The notes below the pieces were generated by a model. It did not search any database and was not told the origin of the DNA. It saw only the letters and a program-made list of their open reading frames with translations. Made by a program: the position numbers and the translations under genes. DNA of 64,000 bases from Azospirillum oryzae (lineage in GTDB: Bacteria > Pseudomonadota > Alphaproteobacteria > Azospirillales > Azospirillaceae), in NCBI RefSeq assembly GCF_008364795.1, contig NZ_VTTM01000001.1, positions 620,001-684,000 on the forward strand, written 5' to 3'. Of this stretch, positions 43,103 through 53,022 are shown in pieces (within the stretch, counting starts at the first letter, position 1; each line of letters starts with the position of its first letter).

Positions 43103-43121
43103 GGGCGCGGTCCTTCGCATC

Positions 43122-43147
43122 GGGGTTCCCCAAGGGCGGGGTTCCCC
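43122..43147. promoter_or_regulatory. two GGGGTTCCCC palindromes in the divergent gap
   Basis: The perfect palindrome GGGGTTCCCC occurs at 43122-43131 and 43138-43147, inside a 16/15-base direct repeat. It lies between the divergent vWA and HD-domain genes and could be a shared operator. Confidence 0.45.
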
Positions 43148-43187
43148 AGGGCGGAGAATAATGCAATGCCCCAGCCGAGAGAACAGC

Positions 43188-43751
43188 ATGAGCCTACCTA
43201 ACGCTCCCCTCCTGGATTTCGCACGGGCGCTGGATTTCGCCGCGCACAAGCACATCGACCAGCGCCGCAAGGGCGTGCGGGCCGAACCCTACGTCAACCA
43301 CCTGTCGGAAGTGGCCCTCCTGGTTGCCCAGGCGACGGAGGGCAAGGACCCGGTCGTGGTGATCGCCGCCCTGCTGCACGACACGCTGGAGGACACCGAC
43401 GCCAGCTATGAGGAGATCGAGGAGCTGTTCGGCACCGAGGTGGTGCAGGTCGTCGCCGAGACCACCGACGACAAGCGGATGTCGAAGGCCGAGCGCAAGC
43501 AGCACCAGATCGACGCCGCTCCCCATGCATCAAAGCGGGCGAAGCTGGTGAAGCTGGCCGACAAGGTGTCGAACCTGCGCTCCATGGCGCACAGCCCGCC
43601 CGCCGACTGGCCGCTGTCGCGCAAGGTCGAGTATTTCGAATGGGCCCATGCAGTGGTCGCGGGGCTGCGCGGCGTCGATGCCCGGCTGGAGGCTCTGTTC
43701 GACCGCGCCTATCACGACGGGCTGGCGGAACTGCGTGGGCAGGCGGTGTAA
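43188..43751 (+). CDS. HD-domain protein, small alarmone hydrolase type
   Basis: Protein of 187 residues with only the HD half of RelA/SpoT enzymes. The metal ligands are His 38 (YVNHLSEV), His 64-Asp 65 (ALLHDTLED) and Asp 125 (VKLADKVSNL). ED at 68-69 are the hydrolase acids, so (p)ppGpp hydrolysis is likely, as in Mesh1-type enzymes. No synthetase, TGS or ACT domain is present. ATG 43188 is used. It is followed after 106 bases by ccoG. Confidence 0.83.
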   Translation: MSLPNAPLLDFARALDFAAHKHIDQRRKGVRAEPYVNHLSEVALLVAQATEGKDPVVVIAALLHDTLEDTDASYEEIEELFGTEVVQVVAETTDDKRMSKAERKQHQIDAAPHASKRAKLVKLADKVSNLRSMAHSPPADWPLSRKVEYFEWAHAVVAGLRGVDARLEALFDRAYHDGLAELRGQAV

Positions 43752-43857
43752 TCCTCCGCGGATTGATTTCGCGCAATGCGGCTTCATCACGGAAGTCTTA
43801 TGGAGAAGGGACGACACGAGACGCCACCCGCGCCGCTGACGGCCGAGGAAAGATGCC

Positions 43858-45375
43858 ATGTCCCTTCCGCAAGAAGACACCACCCTCACCCGCCGCCCCG
43901 CTCAAGCGGCCAAGGCGACCGCCACTTCCCACGCAGAGCCGCATGAGGAGCCGGGACGCCACTGGTTCGTCAACCGGCCCAAGGTTTATGCAGCCGACGT
44001 GAAGGGCCGGTTCCGGCAGATCAAATGGGCGGCGCTGATCGTCCTGCTGGCGATCTACTACATCACGCCGTGGCTTCGCTGGGAACGCGGGCCGGGGATT
44101 CCGGACCAGGCGGTGCTGATCGACATGGTCGGGCGCCGCGCCTACTTCCTGTGGATCGAGATCTGGCCGCAGGAGGTCTATTACCTGACCGGCCTGCTGA
44201 TCCTGGGCGCCTTCGGCATCTTCTTCGCCACCACGCTGGCCGGGCGCATCTGGTGCGGCTATGCCTGCCCGCAGACGGTGTGGACCGACCTGTTCATGTG
44301 GGTGGAGCGCAAGATCGAAGGGCCGCGCACCGCCCGCATCCGCCTGGACAAGGCGCCGATGACCGGCGCGAAGTTCGCCCGCAAGTCGGCCAAGCATGCG
44401 GCGTGGGTCGGCATCTCGCTGCTGACCGGCGGGGCGTGGGTGTTCTATTTCAACGACGCGCCGACGCTGATGAACGACCTGCTGCATGGCGAGATCACCA
44501 GCGGCGTCGCCACCTTCATCGCGCTGTTCACCTTCACGACCTATTTTTTCGCCGGCTGGGCGCGCGAGCAGATCTGCATCTATGTCTGCCCGTGGCGCAG
44601 CTTCCAGTCGGCGATGGTGGACGAGGACACCTTCCTGGTCACCTATGAGGACTGGCGCGGCGAAGGCCGCGGGCCGATGCGCAAGTCGCAGAGCTGGGAG
44701 GAACGGCAGGCGGCGGGCCTTGGCGACTGCATCGACTGCAAGCAGTGCGTCCATGTCTGCCCGACCGGCACCGACATCCGCGAAGGTCAGCAGATCTCCT
44801 GCATCGGCTGCGGCCTGTGCGTCGATGCCTGCAACGACGTGATGCGGCAGATCGGCCGGCCGATCGACCTCGTGCGCTTCGACACCCAGTCGAACCAGAT
44901 CGCCAAGATCGACGGCAAGCCGGAACGGGTGAAGCTGGTCCGGCCGCGCACGGTGATCTACTCGCTGATCATGCTGGTGGTGCTGTGCGCCATGGGCATC
45001 GCGCTGATGCTGCGGCCGACGCTGGACGTCAGCGTGCTGCGCGACCGTGCGCCGCTGTTCGTGACGCTGTCCGACGGGTCGGTGCAGAACGCCTACACCA
45101 TCAAGGTGCTGAACAAGACGCACATCGCCCGCAGCTATCTCGTGACGTTCGACGGCCTGCGCGACGCGCATCTGTCGGTGGCCGGCGATGAAGCCGCCGG
45201 CAGCGGCGGCAGCCTGACGCTGAAGGCCGATGCCGACACGGTGGCGACCTACCGGGTGTTCGTGAAGGTGCCGGCGGCGTCGGTGAAGCCGGGCTCGACC
45301 GACGTGGCGGTGATCGCCAAGGACCAGACCAGCGGCGAAGTCGGCAAGCACGCCAGCGTGTTCATGGCGCCTTGA
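43858..45375 (+). CDS. ccoG: cytochrome c oxidase accessory protein CcoG
   Basis: Membrane cupric reductase of 505 residues, needed for copper delivery to cbb3 oxidase. About five membrane helices are seen, with WCGYACPQTVWTDLFMWVERKIEG and AREQICIYVCPW after helices 2 and 4. Two ferredoxin-type clusters, CIDCKQCVHVCPTG and CIGCGLCVDACN, and a C-terminal Ig-like periplasmic domain complete the protein. GAGGAAAG lies before ATG 43858. ccoNOQP and ccoHIS are absent here, so it is outside its usual operon. Confidence 0.95.
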   Translation: MSLPQEDTTLTRRPAQAAKATATSHAEPHEEPGRHWFVNRPKVYAADVKGRFRQIKWAALIVLLAIYYITPWLRWERGPGIPDQAVLIDMVGRRAYFLWIEIWPQEVYYLTGLLILGAFGIFFATTLAGRIWCGYACPQTVWTDLFMWVERKIEGPRTARIRLDKAPMTGAKFARKSAKHAAWVGISLLTGGAWVFYFNDAPTLMNDLLHGEITSGVATFIALFTFTTYFFAGWAREQICIYVCPWRSFQSAMVDEDTFLVTYEDWRGEGRGPMRKSQSWEERQAAGLGDCIDCKQCVHVCPTGTDIREGQQISCIGCGLCVDACNDVMRQIGRPIDLVRFDTQSNQIAKIDGKPERVKLVRPRTVIYSLIMLVVLCAMGIALMLRPTLDVSVLRDRAPLFVTLSDGSVQNAYTIKVLNKTHIARSYLVTFDGLRDAHLSVAGDEAAGSGGSLTLKADADTVATYRVFVKVPAASVKPGSTDVAVIAKDQTSGEVGKHASVFMAP

Positions 45376-45397
45376 GGGTCGCCTGTCCGGGGGCTGT

Positions 45398-45512
45398 CCC
45401 CTCTCCCCCCCCGGGGAGAGGGTTAGGGTGAGGGGGATGCGCGGCGGGACTTCGAGGGAGGTTCGGCATGTGCGTCCCCCTCACCCAGCCCTCTCCCCGG
45501 GGGGAGAGGGTT
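45398..45512. repeat. REP/BIME-like element, two inverted palindromic units
   Basis: Unit 1 (45398-45437) reads CCCTCTCCCC...GGGGAGAGGG followed by TTAGGGTGAGGGGGA. Unit 2 (45475-45512) is nearly its reverse complement. They are 37 bases apart and lie between the convergent ccoG and glnD genes. A related composite occurs at 52895-53004. Confidence 0.8.
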
Positions 45513-45534
45513 ACCGCTCTGAGGAGAGGGCCTT

Positions 45535-48372
45535 TTACGTCACCTTCGTCCGGGTCCGTTTCACCGTCGTGGGCGGGGGGGCGTCGCCGGTGGGGTCGTC
45601 GAGCGCGCTCAGCAGGCGTTCCTTGATCTTCGCCAGCTTGCCTTCATGCGTCACCTTCAGGCCGAAGACGTCCTTCACATAGAAGACGTCGATGGCCTTC
45701 TCGCCGAAGGTGGAGACCTTGGCCGAACTGATCTGCAGGGTCAGGTTCGACAACGCGCGGGTCAGGTCGTAGAGCAGGCCGGGACGGTCGCGGCCGTTGA
45801 CCTCGATCACCGTGTGGGTGGTGGAGGCGTTGTTGTCGATCAGCACGCGCGGCGGCACATGGAAGACGCGGGTGCGGCTGGCCTGGGTGGTGCGGCGGGT
45901 CGACAGGTCGTTCAGCGGCTTCAACTGGCCCGACAGCACCTTCTCGATCATCACCGACAGCCGGGCGAGCTTGTCGCCGCTCTCGAACGCACCGCCGGCG
46001 GCGGCGTCCTGCACCGAGAAGACGTCGAGCGCCATGCCGTTGGTCATGGTGAAGATGCGGGCATCGACGATGTCGGCGCCACAGGCGGCCAGCGCCCCGG
46101 CAAGGCGGGAGAACAGGCCGCTGTGGTCGGTGGCGTAGATCGTCACCTCCGTCACCGCCCGGCCGCGGTCGACGCGGGTCTCCACCGTCAGCGGGCGCTG
46201 TTCCCGCTCCGCCTCGCGGACGAGGCGGGCCTGATGGGCCAGCGTGTCGGTGTCGAAGGCCAGCCAATAGCCGGGATAGCCGAGGCTCTTGTGACGCTCG
46301 AACGCCTCCTCGTCGAAGTCGGTCAGTTCGGCGCGCAAGGCGGCCTGTGCCGACTGGATGCGCCGGCCGCGCCCTTCCACCGTCATGCCGCCGGACATCA
46401 GCTCTTCCGAGCGGTTGTAGAGTTCGCGGAGAAGCGTGGCCTTCCAGTTGTTCCAGCGCTGCGGGCCGACGGCGCGGATGTCGGCGACCGTCAGCACCAG
46501 CAGCAGGCGCAGGCGTTCCGGCGACTGGACCAGGGCCACGAAATCGCGGACGGTCTTGTCGTCCTCCAGATCGCGCTTGAAGGCGGTGTGCGACATGGCG
46601 AGGTGCCAGCGCACCAGCCACGCCACCGTCTCCGTCTCCTCCGCCGTCAGGCCCAGACGCGGGCAGAGCTTTTCGGCGACGCGGGCGCCCAGCACGGAAT
46701 GGTCGCCGCCGCGGCCCTTGGCGATGTCGTGCAGAAGGACGGCGACATAGAGCGCGCGTTTCGAGACGACCTTGTGGATCACCTCGGTGGACAGTGGCAA
46801 CTCGTCGACATGCTCGCGCGACGCGATCTTGTGCAGGATGCCGAGAGCGAACAGCGTGTGCTCGTCCACCGTGTAGACATGGTACATGTCATACTGCATC
46901 TGCGCGACGACCCGGCCGAAGTCGGGAATGAAGCGGGCCATCACCCCGGCCTCGTTCATGCGGCGCAGCGTGATCTCCGGATCCTTGGGGCCGGTCAGGA
47001 TGTCGAGGAAGAGGCGGTTGGCCTCCGGATCGTTGCGCAGCTTCGGGCCGATGGCAGTCAGCGAGCGGGTGATGGAGCGCAGCGCCGCCGGGTGGATGTC
47101 GATGTCGTTCATCTGCGCGGTGTGGAACAGGCGGATCATGTCGATCGGCTGTTCCTTGAACTGCTTGTCGCTGCGGGCGTTCAGCCGTTCGCCGTCGACG
47201 ATGAAGCCGTCCACGTCCTTGCGCCGGGCGACCGACGCCAGACGCAGCAGGTTGAACTTGGGCGGGCGCTTCGACTCGGCCTCCAGCGCGGCGCAGAAGA
47301 TGCGCGTCAGGTCGCCGACATCCTTGGCGACCAGGAAGTAGTGCTTCATGAAGCGCTCGACGCCCTTGGTGCCGGCATGGTCGGTGTAGCCCATGGCGGC
47401 ACCGATGCTGGTCTGGACGTCGAAGGTCAGGCGGTCTTCCAGACGGCCGGTCAGGTAATGCAGGTGGCAGCGCGCGGTCCACAGGAAGTTCTGCGCCTTG
47501 GCGAAGCGCTGCGCCTCCTCCGGCGTCAGCACCTTCTTGCCGACCAGCTCGTCGACGCCCTCCACCCGGTAGAGATACTTGGCGATCCAGAACAGGGTCT
47601 GCAGGTCGCGCAAGCCGCCCTTGCCGTCCTTCAGGTTGGGTTCCAGCACATAGCGGCTGTCGCCCATCTTCAGATGGCGGTTGTCGCGCTCCGCCAGCTT
47701 GGCCTCTACGAATTCGGGGCCGGTGCCGGCGACGACCTCCTTGTCATAGCGCTTGCGCAGCTCGGCGAACAGCTTGCCCGGACCCCAGAGATAGCGGGAT
47801 TCCAGAATGGCGGTGCGGATGGTGACGTCGGCCTTGGACTGGCGGATGCACTCGTCCACGCTGCGCACGGCATGGCCGACCTTCAGCCCCAGATCCCACA
47901 GGATGTAGAGCATGTATTCGACCACCTGCTCCACCCGCGGCGTGCGCTTGTAGGGCAGCAGGAACAGGAGGTCGATGTCCGAGAAGGGCGCCAGCTCGCC
48001 ACGGCCATAGCCGCCGGTGGCCGCCACGTCGAACACCTCGCCGGAGGTCGGGTTGGCGGTGGGGAAGATGAAGCGGACGGTGAAGTCGGCCAGCGTGCCG
48101 ACCAGCCGGTCGGCGAGATAGCAGTTCTCCCGCACGCACTGCTCGCCCGATCCGCCGGCGTCGAAGCGTTGCCGGACTTCCGCCCTGCCCTCGGCCAGCG
48201 CCTTGCGCAGGCAGGCGATCAGCGCCGGGCGCAGCTTGTCGCCGGTGCCGTGTTCGGCGACCAGATCCTCAAGCTCCCCCGCCAGCTTCCGGCGGGAGAT
48301 GATGGCGCGCTTGTTCGGGATGGCGGGCGCGGGCGACTCGGGCGGGGGCGGCGCCTTGGAGCGGGACAGCAT
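45535..48372 (-). CDS. glnD: bifunctional uridylyltransferase/uridylyl-removing enzyme
   Basis: Nitrogen sensor of 945 residues that uridylylates PII proteins when glutamine is low and removes UMP when it is high. The nucleotidyltransferase site is GGYGRGELAPFSDIDLLF (G-G...D-x-D). A central HD domain carries LLHDIAKGRGGDHSVLG. Two C-terminal ACT domains (VTIYATDHSGLFSRLAGAL and VIEVNGRDRPGLLYDLTRAL) bind glutamine. All parts are intact and the length is normal. It is close to mutS, a common alphaproteobacterial neighbour, but three small genes intervene. Confidence 0.97.
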   Translation of the reverse strand: MLSRSKAPPPPESPAPAIPNKRAIISRRKLAGELEDLVAEHGTGDKLRPALIACLRKALAEGRAEVRQRFDAGGSGEQCVRENCYLADRLVGTLADFTVRFIFPTANPTSGEVFDVAATGGYGRGELAPFSDIDLLFLLPYKRTPRVEQVVEYMLYILWDLGLKVGHAVRSVDECIRQSKADVTIRTAILESRYLWGPGKLFAELRKRYDKEVVAGTGPEFVEAKLAERDNRHLKMGDSRYVLEPNLKDGKGGLRDLQTLFWIAKYLYRVEGVDELVGKKVLTPEEAQRFAKAQNFLWTARCHLHYLTGRLEDRLTFDVQTSIGAAMGYTDHAGTKGVERFMKHYFLVAKDVGDLTRIFCAALEAESKRPPKFNLLRLASVARRKDVDGFIVDGERLNARSDKQFKEQPIDMIRLFHTAQMNDIDIHPAALRSITRSLTAIGPKLRNDPEANRLFLDILTGPKDPEITLRRMNEAGVMARFIPDFGRVVAQMQYDMYHVYTVDEHTLFALGILHKIASREHVDELPLSTEVIHKVVSKRALYVAVLLHDIAKGRGGDHSVLGARVAEKLCPRLGLTAEETETVAWLVRWHLAMSHTAFKRDLEDDKTVRDFVALVQSPERLRLLLVLTVADIRAVGPQRWNNWKATLLRELYNRSEELMSGGMTVEGRGRRIQSAQAALRAELTDFDEEAFERHKSLGYPGYWLAFDTDTLAHQARLVREAEREQRPLTVETRVDRGRAVTEVTIYATDHSGLFSRLAGALAACGADIVDARIFTMTNGMALDVFSVQDAAAGGAFESGDKLARLSVMIEKVLSGQLKPLNDLSTRRTTQASRTRVFHVPPRVLIDNNASTTHTVIEVNGRDRPGLLYDLTRALSNLTLQISSAKVSTFGEKAIDVFYVKDVFGLKVTHEGKLAKIKERLLSALDDPTGDAPPPTTVKRTRTKVT

Positions 48373-48588
48373 CGGTCGGGGAAAACCTCGGCTTCTAAAG
48401 CGGCGTGCAGGCGATCCGGAATGGCCGCAACGGCCGCACTATAGCGGTAAAGCCTTCAGGTAGCACGCCCGCACTGGAAAACCAGTGCGCCCCGCCTGCT
48501 TGTGCCTGTGGTTGTGACGGCCGTCACAGCGGTTCCCGTTTTGCGGGGCCAGACTGGTGCCTGTGAACGGTTTTGCGGGAGATGGGCC

Positions 48589-48939
48589 ATGACCGGCCGG
48601 ACGATCACGGGACGCGCGGCGGGTGAAGCTTCGGTGAAGGGGCGGCGGGAACTGGCGGCGCTGAACGACGCGCTGACGCTGGCCGAACGCGGGCTGGGGC
48701 GGCAGACCACGGCGGCGCTGATGGCGCGGCTGCTGCGGGTCGCCGCGATGTTCCCGCGGTCGGTGGACGACACGCTGATGTGGCAGGTGACCGACCTCGT
48801 CACCGGCGACGACGTGTCGGACGGCGTGAAGCTGACGCTGATCCGCATGGGCTGGGCGTCCATCGTCCAGGCGCAGTACAGGGCGCATGGGCTGCGGATG
48901 GCTGCCGCCCCGAAGTGCCGGCAGGCCGCCGCAGCCTGA
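48589..48939 (+). CDS. hypothetical protein
   Basis: Mostly helical protein of 116 residues without signal peptide or membrane segment. Helices LAALNDALTLAERGLGRQTTAALMARLLRVAAMF and DGVKLTLIRMGWASIVQAQYRAHGL are visible. I do not recognise the family. GGGAG about eight bases before ATG 48589 supports translation. It is divergent from glnD and could share its promoter region. Confidence 0.55.
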   Translation: MTGRTITGRAAGEASVKGRRELAALNDALTLAERGLGRQTTAALMARLLRVAAMFPRSVDDTLMWQVTDLVTGDDVSDGVKLTLIRMGWASIVQAQYRAHGLRMAAAPKCRQAAAA

Positions 48940-49126
48940 CTTACAGGGGGGAACCGGCAGGGATTAGGCCGGCAGAACTTGCCCGGCGGCAGACTCCACC
49001 GCCCCGGCGGACGCATCAAGTTACGGAAACGGAAGGACTTCCCGTTCGGCGTTGAAATTGCATCGCGGTCTGCGCTGCCGGCAGTTGCTGTCGGGCGAAG
49101 GCGCAACCAACAGCGGGATTACCGCG

Positions 49127-49450
49127 ATGCAGATCAACGGCTACAGCGGCTATACGAACTCTCTCCACACCCAGCCGCAGACGGCGACCGCCCGCAAGGG
49201 CTGGGGCAGCAGCGCAGGGCCGACCACCGACACCACCGCCGTCGCCGACTTCCTGGCGGAGGCGAAGAAGTCGCCGGCCGAGCGGATTCGCGACGAGTGG
49301 CTCGCACGTCACAAGATGACGAAGGACGACCTGAACGCGTTGCCCCCGGAACAGCGGGAAGCCATCGAAAAGGAGATCGCGGAGGAACTGAAGCGGAAGC
49401 TGACGGGGCAGGACGCCAAGCGCGGCGCAGTGATGAATTTGACCGCCTGA
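49127..49450 (+). CDS. hypothetical protein with charged C-terminal helix region
   Basis: Protein of 107 residues. The first half is low complexity (Tyr, Ser, Thr, Gln, Gly). The second half SPAERIRDEWLARHKMTKDDLNALP followed by EQREAIEKEIAEELKRKL is compact and highly charged, and looks like a conserved domain, but I cannot name it. ATG 49127 (MQINGYSGYTN) is used. There is no export signal. Confidence 0.6.
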   Translation: MQINGYSGYTNSLHTQPQTATARKGWGSSAGPTTDTTAVADFLAEAKKSPAERIRDEWLARHKMTKDDLNALPPEQREAIEKEIAEELKRKLTGQDAKRGAVMNLTA

Positions 49451-49492
49451 CGCCTTCCCGGACCTACGCCCTTCCCGCCCCGTCCGGTTCCG

Positions 49493-49999
49493 TCACGCGT
49501 CGCGCACGCTCACATGCACATTCACCCCGCCCTCGCGCTCCAGCAGCGCGGCGGCCTGAGCCTCCTGATCCGGCGATTCGACGCGCACCCACAGGATGAC
49601 GCCGCCGGCTTCCAGCGCGCGGGTGAACTCGTCGGGCTTGGGGTGGCTGGTCAACTCGTCCAGATAGTCCTTGATGGCCGCACCACCGACGCCGGCCGCG
49701 ACCAACGCCGCCAGCGCGGCCTCGATGGGACCGCCGACGATGGCGATCAGGCCGGCGGTGGTCAGGGGGAAGGCGTATTTCAGTTCGCCCACCAGACCGG
49801 TCAGCGCCTCGTCCCGCGGCTTGCCCTTCGGATCCGCGACATCCAGCGAGGCGTGGCTGGCCAGGACCGACAGGTCGGCGCGGTCGAAGCCGGCCGCCAG
49901 CACCGCCTCCACTGCACGGTCGAAACCGGCGCGGGTGGAGAAGAGGGCAACGACCTCCCGCACCTCGGCGGGTACGGTTTCCTCGGTCATTTGCGTCAT
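49493..49999 (-). CDS. hypothetical protein, general-stress-protein-like
   Basis: Protein of 168 residues. It opens with a ferredoxin-like segment ([32 protein letters not shown]) as in YflT/heat-induced stress proteins. A Gly/Ala-rich hydrophobic middle ([31 protein letters not shown]) may insert in or pack at a membrane, and a second alpha/beta part ([31 protein letters not shown]) follows. The resemblance is in pattern only. It is divergent from mutS. Confidence 0.55.
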   Translation of the reverse strand: MTQMTEETVPAEVREVVALFSTRAGFDRAVEAVLAAGFDRADLSVLASHASLDVADPKGKPRDEALTGLVGELKYAFPLTTAGLIAIVGGPIEAALAALVAAGVGGAAIKDYLDELTSHPKPDEFTRALEAGGVILWVRVESPDQEAQAAALLEREGGVNVHVSVRDA

Positions 50000-50192
50000 G
50001 ATGGCCGTCTCCCTATTTTTCAGCTTGCCCTATTGTAGCGACCGCCGGCGCGTGCCCGTCAACGGCGACGGGGACGCACCCTCGAGTCGTTCGTGCGCGT
50101 CCTGTTGTCCCATGCTCCGCCATCCCGCCTATCCCGCGGCCGCATATCCCGTGCTACGGTGCGCTCCCGATACAACACCCATCCAAGGCCTC

Positions 50193-52880
50193 GTGGTTCC
50201 CGTGTCCGACACCGCAGAAATCGTCATTCCGCCCGACGCCACGCCGATGATGGCGCAGTATCTGGAGATCAAGCAGGCGCATCCCGACTGCCTGCTGTTC
50301 TACCGGATGGGCGACTTCTACGAGATGTTCTTTCAGGATGCGGTGAACGCCGCGGCGGCGTTGGACATCGCGCTGACCAAGCGCGGCCAGCATCTGGGCG
50401 AAGACATCCCGATGTGCGGCGTGCCGGTGCACAGCCACGAGAATTACCTGCAGCGCCTGATCCGCCAGGGCTTCCGCGTCGCCATCTGCGAGCAGATGGA
50501 AGACCCGGCGGAGGCGAAGAAGCGCGGGGCGAAATCGGTGGTGAAGCGCGGCGTCATCCGCATCGTCACCCCCGGCACCCTGACCGAGGACAGCCTACTG
50601 GACGCCCGCTCCTCCAACTGGCTGGCGGCGGTGGCGGAGACGGCGGGCGGGCTGGGGCTGGCCTGGCTGGAGATGTCCACCGGCGAGTTGGTGGTGCAGC
50701 CGGTGGAGCGGACGGGGCTCGGGGCGGCGCTGGGGCGGCTCGATCCGCAGGAAGTGCTGATCTCGGAGAAGCTGTCGCAGACGCCGGAGCTGTTCGAGCT
50801 GTGGGGCGAATGGAAGTCGCGGCTGACCGTGCAACCCAACCCGCGATTCGACAGCGAGAACGGCAAGCAGCGCCTGCTGAGCCAGTATGGCGTCGGCACG
50901 CTGGACGCCTTCGGCAATTTCAGCCGGGCGGAAGTCGCGGCGGCCGGCGCGCTGGTGGGGTATGTCGAGCTGACGCAGAAGGGACGCGTGCCCCGGCTGT
51001 CGCCGCCGCGCCGGCTGGGGCCGGGCGCGGTGATGGAGATCGACGCCTCCACCGCCCGCAATCTCGAATTGACGCGGACGCTGAGCGGAGAGCGGCGTGG
51101 CAGCCTGCTCGCCACCATCGACCGCACGGTGACGGGGGCCGGCGCCCGGCTGCTCTGCGCCCATCTGGCGGCGCCACTGACCGATCCCGCCGCCATCGGC
51201 CGCCGGCTGGACATGGTGGAGTTCGCGCTGGCCGAGGAACGGCTGCGCGGTGAGCTGCGGCAGGCGTTGCGCAGCTGCCCCGATCTGGAGCGCGCGCTGT
51301 CGCGGCTGACGCTGGGGCGCGGGGGACCGCGCGATCTGGCGGCGATCCGCGACGGGCTGCGGCAGGCAGGTCTGATCCGCGAACTGCTGGCAGGATCCAT
51401 GCCGCTGCCGGATGGGCTGGCGGCGCTCGACAAGCGGCTGGGCGCGCATTCGGAACTGGTGGACCAGCTGACCCAGGCGCTTGCGCATGAGTTGCCGCTG
51501 CTGGCCCGCGACGGCGGCTTCATCGCGCGCGACTACAGCTATGCGCTGGACGAGCTGGTGACGCTGCGCGACGAGAGCCGGCGGCTGATCGCCGGGTTGC
51601 AGACGAAATATGCCGAGATCGCCGGGGTGCCGTCGCTGAAGGTCAAGCACAACAACGTGCTGGGCTATCACATCGAGGTCACCGCCGCCCATGCCGACAA
51701 GCTGATGTCGGACCGGGCCCGCGAGGTCTTCATGCACCGGCAGACCATGGCGAACGCCGTGCGCTTCGGCACGGTGGAGCTGTCGGACCTGGAGCGGCGG
51801 ATTTCGGAGGCCGCCGACCGGGCGCTGGCGGTGGAGCTGGAGCTGTTCGGCGGGCTGGTCGAGGCGGTGGCGGCAAAGGCCGACGCCATCGCCCAGGCGG
51901 CGCATGCGCTGGCGGCGCTGGATGTCGCCACCTCGCTGGCCGAACTGGCGGAGGAACGGCGCTACAGCCGGCCGCTGGTGGATGACAGCCTCGCCTTCTC
52001 GATCAAGGGCGGGCGGCATCCGGTGGTGGAGGCGGTGCTGGACGCCGCCCATGGCGGGCCGTTCGTGGCCAACGACTGCGATCTGGCGCCGGACAACCGG
52101 CTGTGGCTGCTGACCGGCCCGAACATGGCCGGCAAGTCCACCTTCCTGCGGCAGAACGCGCTGATCGCGGTGCTGGCGCAGATGGGCGGATTCGTGCCGG
52201 CGGAGCATGCGCATATCGGGGTGGTGGACCGGCTGTACAGCCGCGTCGGCGCCGCCGACGATCTGGCGCGCGGGCGCTCCACCTTCATGGTCGAGATGGT
52301 GGAGACGGCGGCGATCCTGAACCAGTCCGGTGCGCGGGCGCTGGTGATCCTGGACGAGATCGGGCGCGGCACGGCGACCTTCGACGGGCTGTCGATCGCC
52401 TGGGCCTGCGTCGAGCATCTGCACGACGTGAACCGCTGCCGGGCGCTGTTCGCCACGCACTATCATGAACTGACGATGCTGGCGTCGAAGCTGCCGGCGC
52501 TGTCCTGCCACACCATGCGGATCAAGGAGTGGCAGGGCGACGTGGTGTTCCTGCACGAGGTGACGGCGGGGGCGGCGGATCGCAGCTACGGCATCCACGT
52601 CGCCAAGCTGGCCGGCCTGCCGCCGGCGGTGGTCGGGCGGGCGGACGAGGTGCTGAAGCTGCTGGAATCGGGCGACCAGAACGCGACGATCCACCGGCTG
52701 GCGGAGGATCTGCCGCTGTTCAGCGCGGCGTTGAAGCGGCCGGCGCCCAAGGTGGAGGCGGAGGTCGCGTCTGCAGGGCCTTCGGCGGTGGAAGAGGCTC
52801 TGGCGGGGATCGACCCGGACAGTCTGACGCCCCGGCAGGCTTTGGAGGAGCTGTATCGGCTGCGGGGGATGCTGCGCTGA
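50193..52880 (+). CDS. mutS: DNA mismatch repair protein MutS
   Basis: Mismatch-recognition ATPase of about 895 residues. The mismatch-binding Phe-x-Glu is in [14 protein letters not shown], the connector, lever (with [11 protein letters not shown]) and clamp follow, and the ATPase has Walker [24 protein letters not shown], Walker [17 protein letters not shown] and ATHYHEL. The start is uncertain: GTG 50193, GTG 50202 and ATG 50112 are all in frame. AAGG upstream slightly favours the first; the conserved part begins at [16 protein letters not shown]-like repeat follows the stop. Confidence 0.96.
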   Translation: MVPVSDTAEIVIPPDATPMMAQYLEIKQAHPDCLLFYRMGDFYEMFFQDAVNAAAALDIALTKRGQHLGEDIPMCGVPVHSHENYLQRLIRQGFRVAICEQMEDPAEAKKRGAKSVVKRGVIRIVTPGTLTEDSLLDARSSNWLAAVAETAGGLGLAWLEMSTGELVVQPVERTGLGAALGRLDPQEVLISEKLSQTPELFELWGEWKSRLTVQPNPRFDSENGKQRLLSQYGVGTLDAFGNFSRAEVAAAGALVGYVELTQKGRVPRLSPPRRLGPGAVMEIDASTARNLELTRTLSGERRGSLLATIDRTVTGAGARLLCAHLAAPLTDPAAIGRRLDMVEFALAEERLRGELRQALRSCPDLERALSRLTLGRGGPRDLAAIRDGLRQAGLIRELLAGSMPLPDGLAALDKRLGAHSELVDQLTQALAHELPLLARDGGFIARDYSYALDELVTLRDESRRLIAGLQTKYAEIAGVPSLKVKHNNVLGYHIEVTAAHADKLMSDRAREVFMHRQTMANAVRFGTVELSDLERRISEAADRALAVELELFGGLVEAVAAKADAIAQAAHALAALDVATSLAELAEERRYSRPLVDDSLAFSIKGGRHPVVEAVLDAAHGGPFVANDCDLAPDNRLWLLTGPNMAGKSTFLRQNALIAVLAQMGGFVPAEHAHIGVVDRLYSRVGAADDLARGRSTFMVEMVETAAILNQSGARALVILDEIGRGTATFDGLSIAWACVEHLHDVNRCRALFATHYHELTMLASKLPALSCHTMRIKEWQGDVVFLHEVTAGAADRSYGIHVAKLAGLPPAVVGRADEVLKLLESGDQNATIHRLAEDLPLFSAALKRPAPKVEAEVASAGPSAVEEALAGIDPDSLTPRQALEELYRLRGMLR

Positions 52881-52894
52881 TTCTCCGCGGAGAT

Positions 52895-53004
52895 CCCTTC
52901 TCCCCCCTGGGGAGAAGGTTAGGATGAGGGGGTTCGGCGTAGCCGAAGACGTTCGGCAGATGCATCCCTCTCACCCTGACCCTCTCCCCGGGGGGGAGAG
53001 GGGA
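52895..53004. repeat. REP/BIME-like element, two inverted palindromic units
   Basis: Unit 1 (52895-52932) reads CCCTTCTCCC...GGGGAGAAGG then TTAGGATGAGGGGG; unit 2 (about 52964-53003) is its approximate reverse complement. It matches the element at 45398-45512 in size and layout and lies between the convergent mutS and SDR genes. Confidence 0.8.
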
Positions 53005-53022
53005 GTTTGGGCAGTCAAGCCA

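Noticed and set aside
45646-48444. A 932-codon plus-strand open frame opposite glnD
   Set aside because: Low-complexity antisense product; glnD has complete nucleotidyltransferase, HD and ACT motifs.
49671-50192. N-terminal extension of mutS
   Set aside because: It lies opposite another gene and has no match to MutS; the conserved N-terminus begins near 50230.
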